Assembly: GCA_028455995.1 (NCBI GenBank)
Contig: JABELC010000001.1
Location: 3,150,501-3,214,500, forward strand
DNA length: 64,000 bases
Direction of reading: 5' to 3'
Origin: Scleromitrula shiraiana
Lineage: Eukaryota > Ascomycota > Leotiomycetes > Helotiales > Sclerotiniaceae
Below the pieces are notes generated by a model. The model searched no databases and was not told the origin of the DNA. It was given only the letters and a program-made list of their open reading frames with translations. Positions within the stretch are counted from its first letter, which is position 1; each line of letters begins with the position of its first letter. The position numbers were made by a program, and so were the translations under genes. This document shows positions 1 to 12,534 of the stretch, in pieces.

Positions 1-1040
1 GACATATACTAAAGCACAAGCAAACTACTAGTTGAACTAGATAGAAGGCTCAGCACTACACACACATACACAGAAATCTGTTCATTTGTTTATTGTTTAT
101 TGTATTAAGGATGGGAAGGGGGAAGCGAACCGGTATTTGTATGTACAGTACATCAGCGCGCAGGGTGTTTACGGAGCGGGAGTGCTTGAAACTCATTTAC
201 ATTGCATCTATTCCCTTATTTTGTTCTTCCTTTCATTTGTCGGGTTTTCATCTGGGGAAGGGGTGGGAAAGGGGGAGGGTGGTTGCATCACTGCGTACAG
301 ATAGTACTTTATATCATTTATTAGCGGTTAGTTAGTTCAATACTATACATATGGTTTTTGATTTTGATTTCGATATGTTTTTCATTGTTGGTGCGTGAGA
401 GGTTGCTGTGATGGTTGTTGATGGGATAATCGACATAGGTAGGAGGAGGGGCTTCTGGCGACATTGCTATTCGGTGAGAGATATACGGAAATGGGTTACT
501 CTATGCTGACAGTTTGTTACATTAATCGTGATTGAGCAACATATATGAATTTTGTAAAATCTTGAAATGCAAATGCATAAGGATGAGTAATTAAGCATAT
601 TGTAAACTCTTCATATAATATTGTAAAACCACCCCTACGCCCTTTAAATAACACAAATACTAAAGACTAACTTGTAGCACTAAGATTGATCCTACGCTAC
701 GGAAGTACTTTTCGCATTTATTTCAGGAACAAACTTTTAATATACTTATTAGTTAGAACCGTTTACTGGGGCGTTCTATCGAACGACTAGATTTTACAAA
801 ATGTCACTAACGACGCCCTTCGCGCCTTCCCCTGGTCTAGTATTTGTGTTTATAAACTTACGTTAGATTCGAGCTTTCCCCGCAGTGCTTAGTAGGTAGT
901 TCCCATAACTTAAATACCATCTCATCTCTCCATTGAGTTATCACTTTTCACTTCATATTCCTTACCATACCAATCTACAAACTGTACATACCCCCAAAAA
1001 AACAAATCCACCCTTCAGAAAAAAAAGAGAAGAAGAAAAA
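1..1040. other. Intergenic region and GST leader
   Basis: No convincing gene is visible. Small open frames near 86-335 have no ATG-led coding character or recognisable motif. A G-rich tract lies near 251-283. The last 100 bases before the ATG at 1041 are rich in C and A and end in an AG-rich run, as expected for a fungal 5' leader. Confidence 0.6.
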
Positions 1041-1808
1041 ATGCCCCAAACCTCCACCCACGGCACGCCAAGCCCCGCCAACGACGCTATAGGCGGCATC
1101 CCCACAATCCACTACTTTGATTTCCAATCGCGCGGACGGGGCCAAGTCGTGCGACTCCTGCTCATTGACGCCGGCGCCGCATACAAAGACATCCGGTACA
1201 CGTTTTCGGAATGGCCTGAACACAAGCGCAAGGAGGGGGGCATCTCGACGCTGAATCCGACGGGGAATATTCCCGTGGTGGAGATGCCGGATGGCAGGAT
1301 CCTGACGCAGAGCTATGCGATTCTGAGACATTGGAGTAGGTTGTTGGGAGCTTATGATGGCGGGGATGAGGGGGAGAGGTATTGGGTTGATGTTGTTTGT
1401 GATGTTGTTGTTGATTGTATGTTTTACCTTTATTCTGCTAGTGCAATCGTCTTGGTTGATGTACTAACTACTGTGTTTATAGGGCGCACCCTCTTCATAG
1501 CCGCCTTCTTCTCCCCAAACTCCAAAGAAGACTATCCCGTCCATCAACAAGGTACACAGCAAAAATACCTCAAGGCCATCGAAACACATTTGAAAGGTTC
1601 AGAGCTCTCAAAACGTGGTCCCTTTGTTATTGGAAAGGAAATTAGCTATGCGGATTTGGTACTGTATCAGATATTGCATGATGAGAATTTGGTGCAGGAG
1701 GGCAGGAAGGGCTTGGGTGGGTTTCCGAGGTTGAGGGAGTTGGTGGATGCGGTGGAGGGGAGGAAGAATATTAAGAAGTTTTTGGCGAGTGAGGATTATT
1801 TGGGTTAG
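1041..1808 (+). CDS. Glutathione S-transferase, sigma-like
   Basis: Exons 1041-1416 and 1483-1808 give a 233-residue protein, the usual GST length. The 66-bp intron starts GTATGT, has a CTAAC branch site, and is in frame without a stop, so it reads through. Removing it restores the DWRTLF segment typical of the GST helical domain. The N-terminal thioredoxin-like half (about residues 20-105) has the IHYFDFQSRGRGQVVR start and the NPTGNIPVVEMPDG segment that binds glutathione's gamma-glutamyl part; the C-terminal half is helical. GSTs conjugate glutathione to electrophiles in the cytosol. The ATG at 1041 was chosen because the frame upstream has only a TTG. The class (sigma/prostaglandin-synthase-like) is inferred from the N-terminal pattern, and the substrate is unknown. 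Confidence 0.88.
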   Translation: MPQTSTHGTPSPANDAIGGIPTIHYFDFQSRGRGQVVRLLLIDAGAAYKDIRYTFSEWPEHKRKEGGISTLNPTGNIPVVEMPDGRILTQSYAILRHWSRLLGAYDGGDEGERYWVDVVCDVVVDCMFYLYSASAIVLVDVLTTVFIGRTLFIAAFFSPNSKEDYPVHQQGTQQKYLKAIETHLKGSELSKRGPFVIGKEISYADLVLYQILHDENLVQEGRKGLGGFPRLRELVDAVEGRKNIKKFLASEDYLG

Positions 1809-1816
1809 GGGAGTTG

Positions 1817-1862
1817 GGGATGGAGATGGAGATGGAGATGGGAAAAGGAAAAGGAAAAGGAA
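1817..1862. repeat. GATGGA and AAAAGG short tandem repeats
   Basis: Just after the GST stop codon there are about four GATGGA-like units followed by about four GAAAAG units. It is a purine-rich microsatellite in the likely 3' UTR. Confidence 0.85.
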
Positions 1863-2763
1863 ATTGTGTATGGTGTGTTGAATTCGCAATAGATCATGGA
1901 ATTAACATAATTATTAGCTCTTGACTTGTTACTATCAGTTCAGTGAATAATTCAGTTGAGGTGAAAAACAGAAGCTATGAAGCCTGGGATTAGCTATCGT
2001 ATCGAAGTCGGTTACACGGATAAGGGTACAGCTGGAGTATACCCACCAGTGCAGTGCCGAGGCATTCAAGCTTTTTCACGATTCATAGCTTTCTTTATAT
2101 AATATCAATTGATAAAGTAACACATCTTCTTGTAAATCTGTAGCAGGGTCTTCAATATATCAACTATGATCTCTTCTCTAGTTCCAGGCTACACGACTCA
2201 ACTTGCTCATCTTATCAGCATCATCCTTCCAAAGTGGCGTGCGGGCTCCTTCGGTTCTAATCACGGTCATGGGTAGCTATCAGGACAAACGAACAAACGA
2301 TTAGATTATATCCAGATGAAGGGATGGTCTACATAGAAATACGATTGTATCCAGCTACTTACACCACCATCGTCCTCACACATGTATTTCGATTAGCTAC
2401 ATAGTATATTTCAGCCGTCCTAACATTCAGCCACGAACATACGGTCAGCAACCTCTCACATTGGATTGGCTCTACTCCCTTTCCTCTTTCCTTTATAAGT
2501 CCCCATCAATTTAAAATACCTCATCAAAACTGGCCATCATATTTCGAATGGCTACTATAGCACTTTTCGTGTGCAGAAACATGCTTGTGACCTGCCTCGT
2601 TCAGTATGGTTGGGTAGGATGGAAGAACTAGGGCTTGCAGATCCTGGAGGGGTAGCTGCGGGTGTGCCTGCCAATGCATAAAATGTGCTGGAAGTTCTCT
2701 TGTGATATTTACAAGATGGTTTTCTATCTTATCAATTGAAATTTGTTTTCTTCGTCGATCGAT
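1863..2763. other. Intergenic region
   Basis: Spacer between the GST and the sedolisin. I see no gene. The antisense open frame at 2524-2856 overlaps the sedolisin start and looks like a shadow. The stretch should hold the GST 3' end and the sedolisin promoter. Confidence 0.55.
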
Positions 2764-5126
2764 ATGGCGGGTAAGAAGATTTCGAGCCTTTTGGCTGTGG
2801 TGCTTTTGTCGCTTCAGACTAGTGCGCTGATTGTACCGAGACATTATGAGGTTCATGAGAGGAGAGAAACTTTACACCCGAGGTGGACGAAAAGAGATCG
2901 TGTTGAGTCGCACAAGTTGTTGCCTATGAGGATTGGGTTGACTCAATCTAATCTTGATGATGGTCATGAACATTTAATGAAGATGTGACTTCATCCCCAG
3001 ATAACATTCCCAAAAGTTCAGTTCTAATTGATGTCATATAGATCTGATCCTGCATCACCTCACTTTGGCCAGCATTGGACACCAGAACAAGTCATTGAAG
3101 CATTCCGTCCCTCCCAACAAACAGAGGATGAAGTTCGAAAGTGGCTCATTGATTCGGGTATTCCAGCCAGGAGAATTGCCCATTCTGATAACAAAGGATG
3201 GTTCGCTTTCTATGCAACTGCCGAGGAAGCAGAAAGACTACTATATACTGAGTATCATGAGTATGAAGACTCAGTAACGGGTGGTATTATACCTTCATGC
3301 GATGAATATCACGTACCAACCCATATTCGTCAACACGTTGACTACATCAGTCCTGGCATCAAGCTACTTGCCCCTATCGAACACCCGAGTAACAAATTGA
3401 AACGAAATGCCGAAGCTATTCAACACGAGATTTCAAAGAGAACGACTCATAGTCTACTTCAAGTCGCCAAGCACAACTACACTAATTCTACTGATTTAAG
3501 TACTTGTGATGTTGCTATCACACCTGCTTGTATTGCCGCTCTCTATCATATTCCTCCAGCGAACTCTTCGCATCCCAATAATTCTATGGGTATATTTGAA
3601 TCCGAACTTCAATTCTATACCCAGAATGATTTAGATCTCTTCTTCACAAATTTCACAAAACATATTCCAAATGGTACACATCCAGTTCCAGCGAATATTG
3701 ATGGTGGAATGCAATCGACCACGGATCCTTATTATGCTGGTGGTGAAGCTAATCTCGATATCATACTTGCATATCCAATCGTTTATCCACAGACGATCAC
3801 TCTTTATCAGGTTGATGATTATATTGTGCAAGCGAACCAAAATGATACTTATACCTTTGGATTCAACACATTTTTGGACGCATTAGATGGAGTAAGATCA
3901 ATACCCCGGAAATCAAAGTTCTGATCCATTAACAAATCCTAGTCATACTGTAACTTCACAGCTTACAATGAGACCGGCAATGATCCATACCTGGATCAAG
4001 AATACCCAGATCCGCTCATTGGTGGATGGCAAGGCGATCTAATGTGCGGTACATTTGTACCAACTAACGTAATATCCTTATCATATGGTGGTCAAGAATC
4101 TGATCTTCCAATCTCATATCAAAAACGACAATGTCTCGAATATATGAAACTGGGTCTTCAGGGTGTATCTTTCCTTTTTGCTTCTGGTGATTCCGGTGTC
4201 TCAAGTAAGTATCCAAATAATTTTGATATGAAAATTATTAACAGAAATCTAGATTACCCTGGTGGTATCGATGGTCCTACCGGCTGTCTTGGTCCCGATC
4301 TCAACATTTTCAACCCAACCTGGCCCGGCACCTGTCCATATGTAACTTCCGTCGGCGCCACCAAAGTATATCCAGGATACACAGTATACGATCCCGAATC
4401 TGCAGTTTATGATCCAGCCGGTCATCCCTACTCCGTCAATTACTCTTCTGGTGGTGGCTTCAGTAACATCTATCCTATTCCGGATTACCAGAAAGCGTTT
4501 GTTGCTAAGTTCTTCGATGAACATAATCCTCCTTATCCGTACTATAGTGCCTTGAGCAACGATACCGGTGATATCCAAACACTGCCTGATATCGGAGCAC
4601 TGGCTGGAACTACCGGAGGTATCTACAATAGAATCGGAAGAGGTATTCCAGATGTTGCCGCAAACGGCGACAACATTGCCGTATGTATCTCCTCATCTCT
4701 TGAACACTCAATCAAGCCTTCATACATACATACTAACAAACAAAAGATATACAACGGCAACAACTTCCAACTCAGCGGCGGCACCTCAGCAAGCACACCC
4801 ATCTTCTCAGCCGTGATCAACCGCATCAACGAGGAGAGATTAAATGCCGGAAAGGGCCCAATTGGTTTCTTGAATCCGTCGTTATATGCTAATCCGTCCA
4901 TGTTGAACGATATTACTAACGGGACGAATCCGGGGTGTAGCACTGATGGGTTTTCGGCTGTGCCTGGGTAAGTTGATTTTTGTTTTTTGTTTTCGGTTTT
5001 GTTCTAGGTGAAGTTTGAGATGGGAGATTACTTTTGCTAATGGTGAATTGTAGATGGGATCCGGTTACGGGCTTGGGAACGCCGAATTATCCGAAGATGT
5101 TGGAGTATTATTTGGGTTTACCTTAG
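2764..5126 (+). CDS. Secreted sedolisin (tripeptidyl-peptidase, S53)
   Basis: Six exons: 2764-2984, 3042-3891, 3943-4204, 4253-4680, 4747-4967, 5054-5126, giving 684 residues. Residues 1-23 are a signal peptide (MAGKKISSLLAVVLLSLQTS). A prodomain follows with the family's SPHFGQHWTPEQV segment, then a Lys-Arg site near residue 206 before the catalytic domain. The catalytic Glu and Asp are in GGEANLD (E309, D313), and the nucleophile Ser601 is in SGGTSASTP. The C-terminal GWDPVTGLGTPN carries a calcium ligand. These serine-carboxyl proteases act at acidic pH outside the cell and release tripeptides or cleave internally. Several Asn-X-Ser/Thr sites suggest glycosylation. The introns at 4205-4252 and 4681-4746 are both in frame; the second is certain from homology, the first likely. 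Endo- versus tripeptidyl-peptidase activity cannot be decided here. Confidence 0.93.
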
Positions 5127-6271
5127 GTATATATATACATACCTTGATAGGTATGCTTATATGAGAGAACGAATATTTATTTTACGTGCAGATTTGAATG
5201 TAGTCGATTATTCTGTCCTCCAAAAGTTTATTTCTATTTATCATGTGTTACCATGGTATTCCATATTATCATTTGAACATCATTGATATCCAAAACAGAA
5301 TAATAGATTTTCGTTGTTGCGAATGAAAAAAATATCAAGAACTTCCAAGCCATACTTTCCTTGATACTTTACCACTTTATCAACTCCATTAACACCCCAT
5401 ATCTCCCCTTCCCATCCACCTTTATTTTCTTTTCTCCAAGATTTATTTACAAACCAATCACCACATGCCAGAAACGTGATCACATCGGAAAACCAAAACT
5501 ACTTACCTACTAGCACGTCTACGTAGCATTCGCCAAAAATAAGCGGGTGTAAGAAACAAATAAGCGAGTGCCAACATCCAGGGGTTCATCACAACTCGCA
5601 CCACCCAAACATTCGACAACAAATCGTCAATATAAATTCATTAGTGAGAAAATCGTGCACATACGACCATAGATCAAGGAGAATTGGGCATCCCGTCCGC
5701 TCTGCCATACACAAGCCTTGAATCGGTGAATTAGTAGTTGGGTGGGTGACCACCAGCGAATCCTCACTGTTGTATGTTTTTTTTTTGGTTTTCGCTTTTT
5801 GGCTCGTTTTTTGTTGATTAGGATGGAAGAAGGTGGAGGATAGGGGAGGGTATGTTTTGGTGGATTGTTGGGGGTGGGCATTGAGTGGTAGGAGGTGGCT
5901 TGCTTTTAAGAACATGGCTAATTTGACCGAATGATGCTGGTAAAAGTATATCTTCACCATACTTTCATTACATTAGTACCTACTTACTCAGATTATCTTC
6001 TCAAGTATACTTTTTCCTTTCCTGGGCCGCGAAAAGTATCGTCGAAGATCCACAAGTATGGATTAATTTTTTAGCATCACTCAAAACTGATCATTGAAAG
6101 TCGATATTGATGACTAAAAGATATTCTTTTATCTAGTAATTGTCAACACACTGATGCTGATCCTGCATGGATACAGTTTTCTCCGGTACGACAGTGTATA
6201 ATAGCAAAGGATTACATGAAGCTCATTCCCATGTCCTCACACCAGAACTCTCATCGACTTCCTTCCTTCAT
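5127..6271. other. Intergenic region
   Basis: AT-rich spacer between convergent genes, so it should hold both 3' ends. Antisense open frames at 5589-5960 have no recognisable motif and are probably chance. I see no RNA gene. Confidence 0.55.
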
Positions 6272-8594
6272 CTACCCTCCATAAACTTCATTGAATGTTT
6301 CATCCTCCCCAACACACATCTTATATGCCAACTTAGCACAACCCTCAGCTTGTTGGACTAGATGTGGTGCAAGAACCACATAGACATTACGGATATGAAT
6401 CCACGCCGCAATCACACCATCCGTCAGTAATCCCCATTTCTGAACCTCGAAAGGCTTTCTTGACAAGGAGGGTAGTTCAGCGTCTTTGATGATGAATCCG
6501 AGGGATTCCAAAGCTTTCAATGCCATTGAAACAGACTCTTCACCCATTTTGCGCTTCTCGTAAATTGCAACTAGCATCATATATGGTTCTCGTAATACTA
6601 ATCGTGGTACTTTAGATGCTGGTTGCTTGTATGTCTGGCCGACTCTCTCCAACAAAGCTCTGGCTTTATTTGTATCGATGACAGGTTCCAGAAGAGTGGC
6701 CTTTACTTCTCCAAGAAGGCCCTTTCTCTGCCTGAGATGTTTTTTCACGGTTGCCTTTGAGTCCATACAGACAATGCACTGGCATTGGAACCCCCAGTGT
6801 TCCAATCCTTTCTTCATCTCGTAATGGTCTCCTGTAATGGGAGCGTGGTACCAAAAAGTTAACTCCGTGTCCGCAGGAATGTCACATGTTGCACGGATCA
6901 ACTGTAGATCACCAATGAAGCTGCGACGAGTATTGCTGAGGCATGAATGATTGATTTTCGAAGCTGTAAGCCAGATGCCACATGAATGGTGATTGCGGCC
7001 ACCATCGATGGGATCTTTGAGATCGTGATATGAGGAGAGAGGACAACCGAAGACGTTGAATGCAATAGTTTGCTCAACTAGAAAGCTAATGCAACAGTTT
7101 AGTATGAGTACTACTCGGTTCATTCCACAGACGAACTTACGTGTCAATAATTGGTCTTCCATCAACTTCAGTCTTGTCCACGGGTTTGTAAGATCCACGA
7201 TGTAGTACCATGAACTTTGGCAAAAGGGACGGATTCTTCAAAAGCTTTTGTACAATAGTAGTAATCAGTTCAGCTTGAGTACCCATAGTCATCCTATCCG
7301 TAAGCGTATTGATGAGAAGAGACAATTTCTCCCCAGAACCCAAGCCCCCCTTTTCATAATGGCAATGAGCAAACGCCTTTTCACAAATAAGGAGTTCTCC
7401 TGCCTTGACAGCTCTAGTGGTAAACAATCCTTCGCCACGACCAGGAGAAGACTTTACGATCACTGGACCGATGAACGTGGCGTGATCCAGATGTGGCGGC
7501 TTGATTGTCGTAGCTTCTTGGTAAAGCAACTTGAAGTCATATGTGCCAGTTTTTTGCTCTGCTAATCGACGTCGAACTCGTACTAACTCGGAAATTGTGA
7601 GTGCGTTATTCGGATACTTCGTGTGGACATTTGTGAGAGTGTCGAGGCATTCCTTGAATCTTCCAAGTCCATATAAAGCTTGACTTCTTCGGTACAATGC
7701 TTTCTCAGACGAATTTAGTGACGTTAAATTCTGAGTGTCGTCTAAAACCGCGTCGAAACTTGCGTCTTTGAGGTTTGCCAAAGCACGATTGAGTCGAAGT
7801 ATCTCATCTTCTTGGGCAGTATGCGGTAATTTGAGAGCAGAGGTATAGCTACAAGATGTTAGAAGGAGAAGTTATAAAAAGCAAATGCACACTGGGGTAA
7901 GCTTTCTTTACCTTTTGATAGCTGCCCAGTACCGCTTTCTCCGGATCTCCTCATTACCTTCTCGTTTCCAATCATCCGCAGTCTTGTCCATCTCTAGCAC
8001 ACGAGGGTTCCACTTCTCAGGTATCATCTCATTGCCTGCATTGATGCAGATCAAATCGCTTACATGATCGACCCGAAGCATATACGTTCCATCGCTTGCC
8101 ATCTTCAAATAGGGCTCTTTGATAAGAAAGATGTCATCCATATCGATGATATTGGTAGTAGGACAAACACTTTCCAATGGTTGTTGATATAGCGATAGCT
8201 GCAATGCGTTTTCGTTCTCGTCCTCCACGATAGCCATGATTGCTGTCATCCTGGTTGGGGGAGTTAAGGATCTCACGAGAAGATATCTACTTTGATGGTG
8301 AGTTTCTAATCTCAAATCCTTAATGAAGATTGGCTTTAGTTCCTTAAGGGCTGAGGTACACGGTGGGTATGGAGGTGGAACAAATGATGTATATAATTGA
8401 GCATGATTTGACATGCTAAGTCCTCTCATATCCTGGAGAAGAAACGCTCCCATAAAACGGTAGACAAGTTCGATTTGGGATGGCATGTTAGTAGGTTTTT
8501 GACCTTGACGAAACTTTGCCGCCTTCAAAAGTCTCTTTTGACTCTGCAAGACCTCTATGTACTCCTTAAATTCTGATACATCATGAGTATCCAT
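6272..8594 (-). CDS. TPR and SET domain protein (SMYD-like)
   Basis: Reading down the minus strand, the exons are 8594-7912, 7848-7141 and 7085-6272, giving 734 residues. The ATG at 8594 was chosen because the longer open frame begins with TTG. The middle part (about residues 220-330) resembles TPR helices, with DDWKREGNEEIRRKRYWAAIK and then LRLNRALANLKDASF. The SET domain follows: SSPGRGEGLFTTRAVKAGEL, then INHSCLSNT, ELTFWY, and a cysteine cluster WGFQCQCIVC that acts as a post-SET zinc site. NHSC is the S-adenosylmethionine/pseudoknot motif of SET lysine methyltransferases. No MYND finger is visible, unlike animal SMYD proteins. A protein-lysine methyltransferase is likely, but the substrate is unknown. 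The 55-63 bp introns restore frame exactly at both junctions. Confidence 0.87.
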
Positions 8595-10554
8595 TTTGGC
8601 TAGTTCTGGAATGGAATCGGTTGGAAGGAAGGATGATTGAAGAAACAAAAAATTGGGGGGGGGAGACCTCGGAATAAGTACAAAACATCGCCGGCATGAT
8701 AAAGCAAATAAAATGAACCCAATAAACCTGAAGTGCTAAAAGACATGGATCATCGCAAAAGTAAAGTTATGATATATATGCAGGTATCCTTTGTATCTTG
8801 GCATCCATTAATCTATCAAGCGTCTAGCCGTCTATCTGTCTGTCTTCTTATGGTATCATTTCTGCAAAGAGATTCATATCCAATCCAACTCACGGGCTCA
8901 TCTTTCGAACAATCATACTTGCTTATTTCTGTTTAGGAAGATTCCAAAGAACAATGGAGTTTCTTTGCTATAATCCCATGATTCTGATTCAAGCTTCCAT
9001 ATAATTCCAAGTCCAAGCCAAAGTTTAAGTGCGTCTTGTACTTTTGTTTCCGCCATCTATCCCACCGAAATCACTTATTCTATTCAACTAAGACTAAAGG
9101 CCGCGTTTGTAGCTTTGTTCTCTGGTGCAGCAATACAAAATAGACTCGAAAGAAGCCACAATACTTAGGGCAAAAGGGTATAAAAGTCCATCCCATGCAT
9201 GTTTGATTCTGCAAAGCAAACAATAAGATATAATGCAAACAGAAAGCACCCCAGCCCCACTAAATATCCTTATGAATCGAGTTGCTTTCCATCGAATAAG
9301 ACGGGAGAATGTCAGCCGACTGCAAAAAGTAACTTCCTCGGATAGGGTTGCCGGCTTGAGGAGATAGTCCATAAGTGAATCTTGTTACTGACTAGATTGA
9401 CCAGATGACAAGCTGAGTTGATTATTATCTCTTATTTTATGTGTGGATTGGGGTGTATTTTTTTTTAGGAGAATAGCCCAGAAAAGATATTCGTTTAAAC
9501 CTCCATATTGTAATTTGAACTATTAGCTCGAGGGTTAGTTCGAGCTCTCGGACTGGTATATCTACATGAAAGAGTCAAGTCGATAGGTGTAAATTGACTG
9601 TCAGTTTGCGGGTGACACAAGGCGTGATTGTCAACGGGATGATAAGCTATGGTTTCCGAAATATATAACTTTCTTCTTGGCTTTTCTTTTCTTTTCTTTT
9701 CTTTTCTTTCTCCCTTATTTTTTCAAATTTGCCGCACTAAAATTCATGGTAGTATGATATATCCCTGTTCCTTCAAAGCTTCCAACAATACCCTTCAGAT
9801 ACATACAGCAAAACACATCTAAAATTCATTACATCCTATTAATGCTAGATGTGATTTCTCAGAAATGCATTCATTCGTTGATATATTTGTGTATAAGAAA
9901 CCTAGCTTCTAATTCCAACTTCTGCATATATCGACTTTTGAAGAAACATATAATCTTGCTTGGGACCTGAGGATGTTGTTTGATATCTATCTTTGCTGGT
10001 TTAGTGTGGCTTATTTTATGGTTTTATAGTGTCCCAATCCAATCCGTATCAGATATTGCCAAGATTTATCCCCAATAATGTATACATGGTGTTTTGGTCA
10101 CCAGTATTGCTATTGTTGACAACTAGATAGAATGTTATCTTCCACATACACAACAGCATATACATCACAGCCTGTTCTCAGCATGGTGAAACACTGATCA
10201 GATATGTATAGATATATGCGAATGTATATGTGTAGAATTGTATATATATAAGTGGTAAGCCTGGTATCTTTCTTCAATCCACCATCATGCTATATTGCAT
10301 CTCTCTATCCCACCAGAAGAACGCCACGCTGCGCTGTGATATGCTATGCTATATCAAACTGCCCAAATCAAACGAACTCCATCCCATCCATGACTCTAGC
10401 CAACGCCTTCGCAATGCATAATATTTTTGAGACTTTTTTATAATCGCTTTCCAATCCCAATCCCAATCCCGTCCCAGTCCCAATCCATGACTCCAAAATA
10501 TCAACTTTATATAAGAAATGAAAATCCTCACTCATATCATATCACACCATATAA
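8595..10554. other. Intergenic region with poly-G and CTTTT repeats
   Basis: Two kilobases without a supportable gene. A run of nine G lies at 8655-8663, just upstream of the SET-gene start. A CTTTT microsatellite occupies 9681-9710. A 92-codon ATG-led antisense frame at 9094-9372 has no recognisable feature, and I do not call it. Confidence 0.55.
9681..9710. repeat. CTTTT microsatellite
   Basis: About six tandem CTTTT units in a pyrimidine-rich stretch, far from any gene called here. Confidence 0.85.
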
Positions 10555-12072
10555 TCAGACAGACCAACCCTCCTGCTCCAACGCCCACTTAACAGCCCCT
10601 AGAACATCATCCACAATCGCTTTTGGTTTATGAGCAGGTACTGTCCCAGTTCTATAGACACCCGTCTTAACTAACACAGGAGACCATTCTGTTCCATGAG
10701 AAGACTTGAATTCATTTGCACCGCGAATATCCGACTCGGGGTTATCTCCTACCATGAATACACGCTTAAGATGAGGAATCTTTCGCTTAGATTCGCCACT
10801 CCCGCCAAGCATCTGAGCACGATGTTTATTGAGTACACGTTCGGCATATTCGTAGGTCGCCGGGTGAGGCTTTCCAATTACGGTTCGCTCCAATTTGGCA
10901 CCTGATGTGGTGGCATTCCAGACACCTTCTAGGGAAGCTTGGAATCCTCCTTGTCCGAGACGAGGCATGTGATGACTTGTGGCCCAAAAGAGATCAGGGT
11001 TGGAGAAGAATAGTTGAGGCTGATCATCTTGTTGCCAACCATTGTTTGGAAGACTTGTATCGCCATTTTTGGGAGAGTATGTTCCTAGGATACCCTTTTC
11101 GGAAAGTAAAAGATCAAGTACGACTTGGGTGTCCAAAGCCCAGTCGCGGGGATCGTTGAAAATCATGATGGCGTCAAATCTGAGGGATGCGGAGGGGTTT
11201 TCAAGGTCAACAGGTCTTGGGAGAGGTCGGGTTGCTTTGTGATAGTAATCACTGAAGATTTGGTTGAATGGCCAAATTGTTGGATACGCTACTAGAATAT
11301 CACCAGGTGTGACAACTTTAGTGAATCCATACCTTGATAAACGTTAGTTGTGTTTCTCCGAATGATTGGATGAGTAACTAACTGCTCAGCAACTTTCCGA
11401 CATTTATCACCATCCCCACCCGTTACCAATACAGTCTTGTCCTTTAAGCTTTCTGCCGTCTCAGAACCTTCAACAAGTTGTTTGAATGGTGTATGTGATT
11501 GTACAAAATTCTCTTCGCTAAGCGGAACATTTAATTTCTTACTCAATTCTGCAACACGAGCACTTTCATGTTTACCTCCTCCATTGGTTAACAGAATGAA
11601 TGGAATATTGTTCGAATGAAGCAGGTTTAAAGCTTCTGAGGCCCCAGGAATAGGAGACGATGATCTCAATAACACGCCATCAATGCTAGTATATGTTAGC
11701 TATTATCAATGTATATAAAGAAGAAAAGAGATATACATACTCAAATGCAAACGCAAAGCCTGGCGTGCCATTTGTAGGAGTTGCAGGTACAGGAGTAGTA
11801 TTCAAGTGACGTTGGTGAGTAGTTGGTGCCATTGCGAATCTCTGTCTTAGTGCTGGATTATGAGAAGAAGGTGAAGAAGTTGAAGAGGGAGTGGAAGTCT
11901 TCGAATATATAGATCTTTGTTGGGTATAGCATGGCTGAGCTGCAAGAGGAACAGGGTTACAGATAAAGGTGAATAACCCATTGTGCGACCGTCTCCTTAA
12001 TAGATCTGTAGCCCGGGAAGATTTTTGGCGGCTAGGTATAGTAGATACCTGACCAATAAGAGACCTCCTCAT
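10555..12072 (-). CDS. HAD-superfamily hydrolase, CECR5/YKR070W type, mitochondrial
   Basis: The minus-strand exons are 12072-11741, 11685-11383 and 11332-10555, giving 470 residues. The N-terminus (MRRSLIGQVSTIPSRQKSSR) is basic with no acidic residue, as in mitochondrial presequences. Splicing the first intron creates FDIDGVLLR, the HAD motif I with nucleophile Asp111 and Asp113. LLTNGGG is motif II, IGKPHPATYEYA lies near motif III, and VGDNPESDIRGAN is motif IV. The arrangement and length fit HAD subfamily IIA, as in yeast YKR070W and human HDHD5/CECR5, whose substrate is not settled. The second intron (50 bp, CTAAC branch) restores YGFTKVVTPGDIL. A start at the internal Met before the TPTNGTPGFAF segment is possible for a cytosolic form. 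Confidence 0.87.
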
Positions 12073-12266
12073 GTTGGATTTGGCGGGTGTTAGAGTGGAT
12101 ATCGAAGATTGGATGAGTATGAGAGCGTGGATAAGAAATCAGCGAATCCTTTTGTTTGTGGACGGGCACATGTACGAGCGGAGCAGCGCGTATGGGTACC
12201 ACCAATATTACCACCAATATGGGGAAGTGTATATAGTTGGATAGTTGGTGGGTGAGTGCGAGAAGT

Positions 12267-12320
12267 GAGTGGATGAGTGGATGAGTGGATGGGTGGATGA
12301 GTGGATGAGTGAATGTATGA
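12267..12320. repeat. GGATGAGT octamer tandem repeat
   Basis: About six imperfect GTGGATGA units, 200 bases upstream of the HAD-hydrolase ATG, in its promoter or 5' UTR. Confidence 0.85.
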
Positions 12321-12534
12321 GTGTGAGTGAGATATCCAGATGTGTTGTGTTGGAGTTGCTAAGATGAGATGGGGATTTTGGTAAAAGCGACCTTATCTTT
12401 AATGTGGCCCAAGCTTCTTTTTTGACCCCACTATTACCAACCAATTGACCAGTACAGATTTAACCAACCATCGAATGTCCCTGTTGTAGTGTTGTAGAAC
12501 AACCTGAGCAAAACACCTACATACTATATATATC

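Noticed and set aside
86..335. Two overlapping 70-80 codon frames at the window start
   Set aside because: They overlap in different frames, have TTG-type starts and no motif.
9094..9372. 92-codon ATG-led minus-strand frame with a hydrophobic centre
   Set aside because: It is the only ATG-led frame in a 2-kb spacer but has no homology I recognise and no supporting splice or leader signals. Left uncalled.
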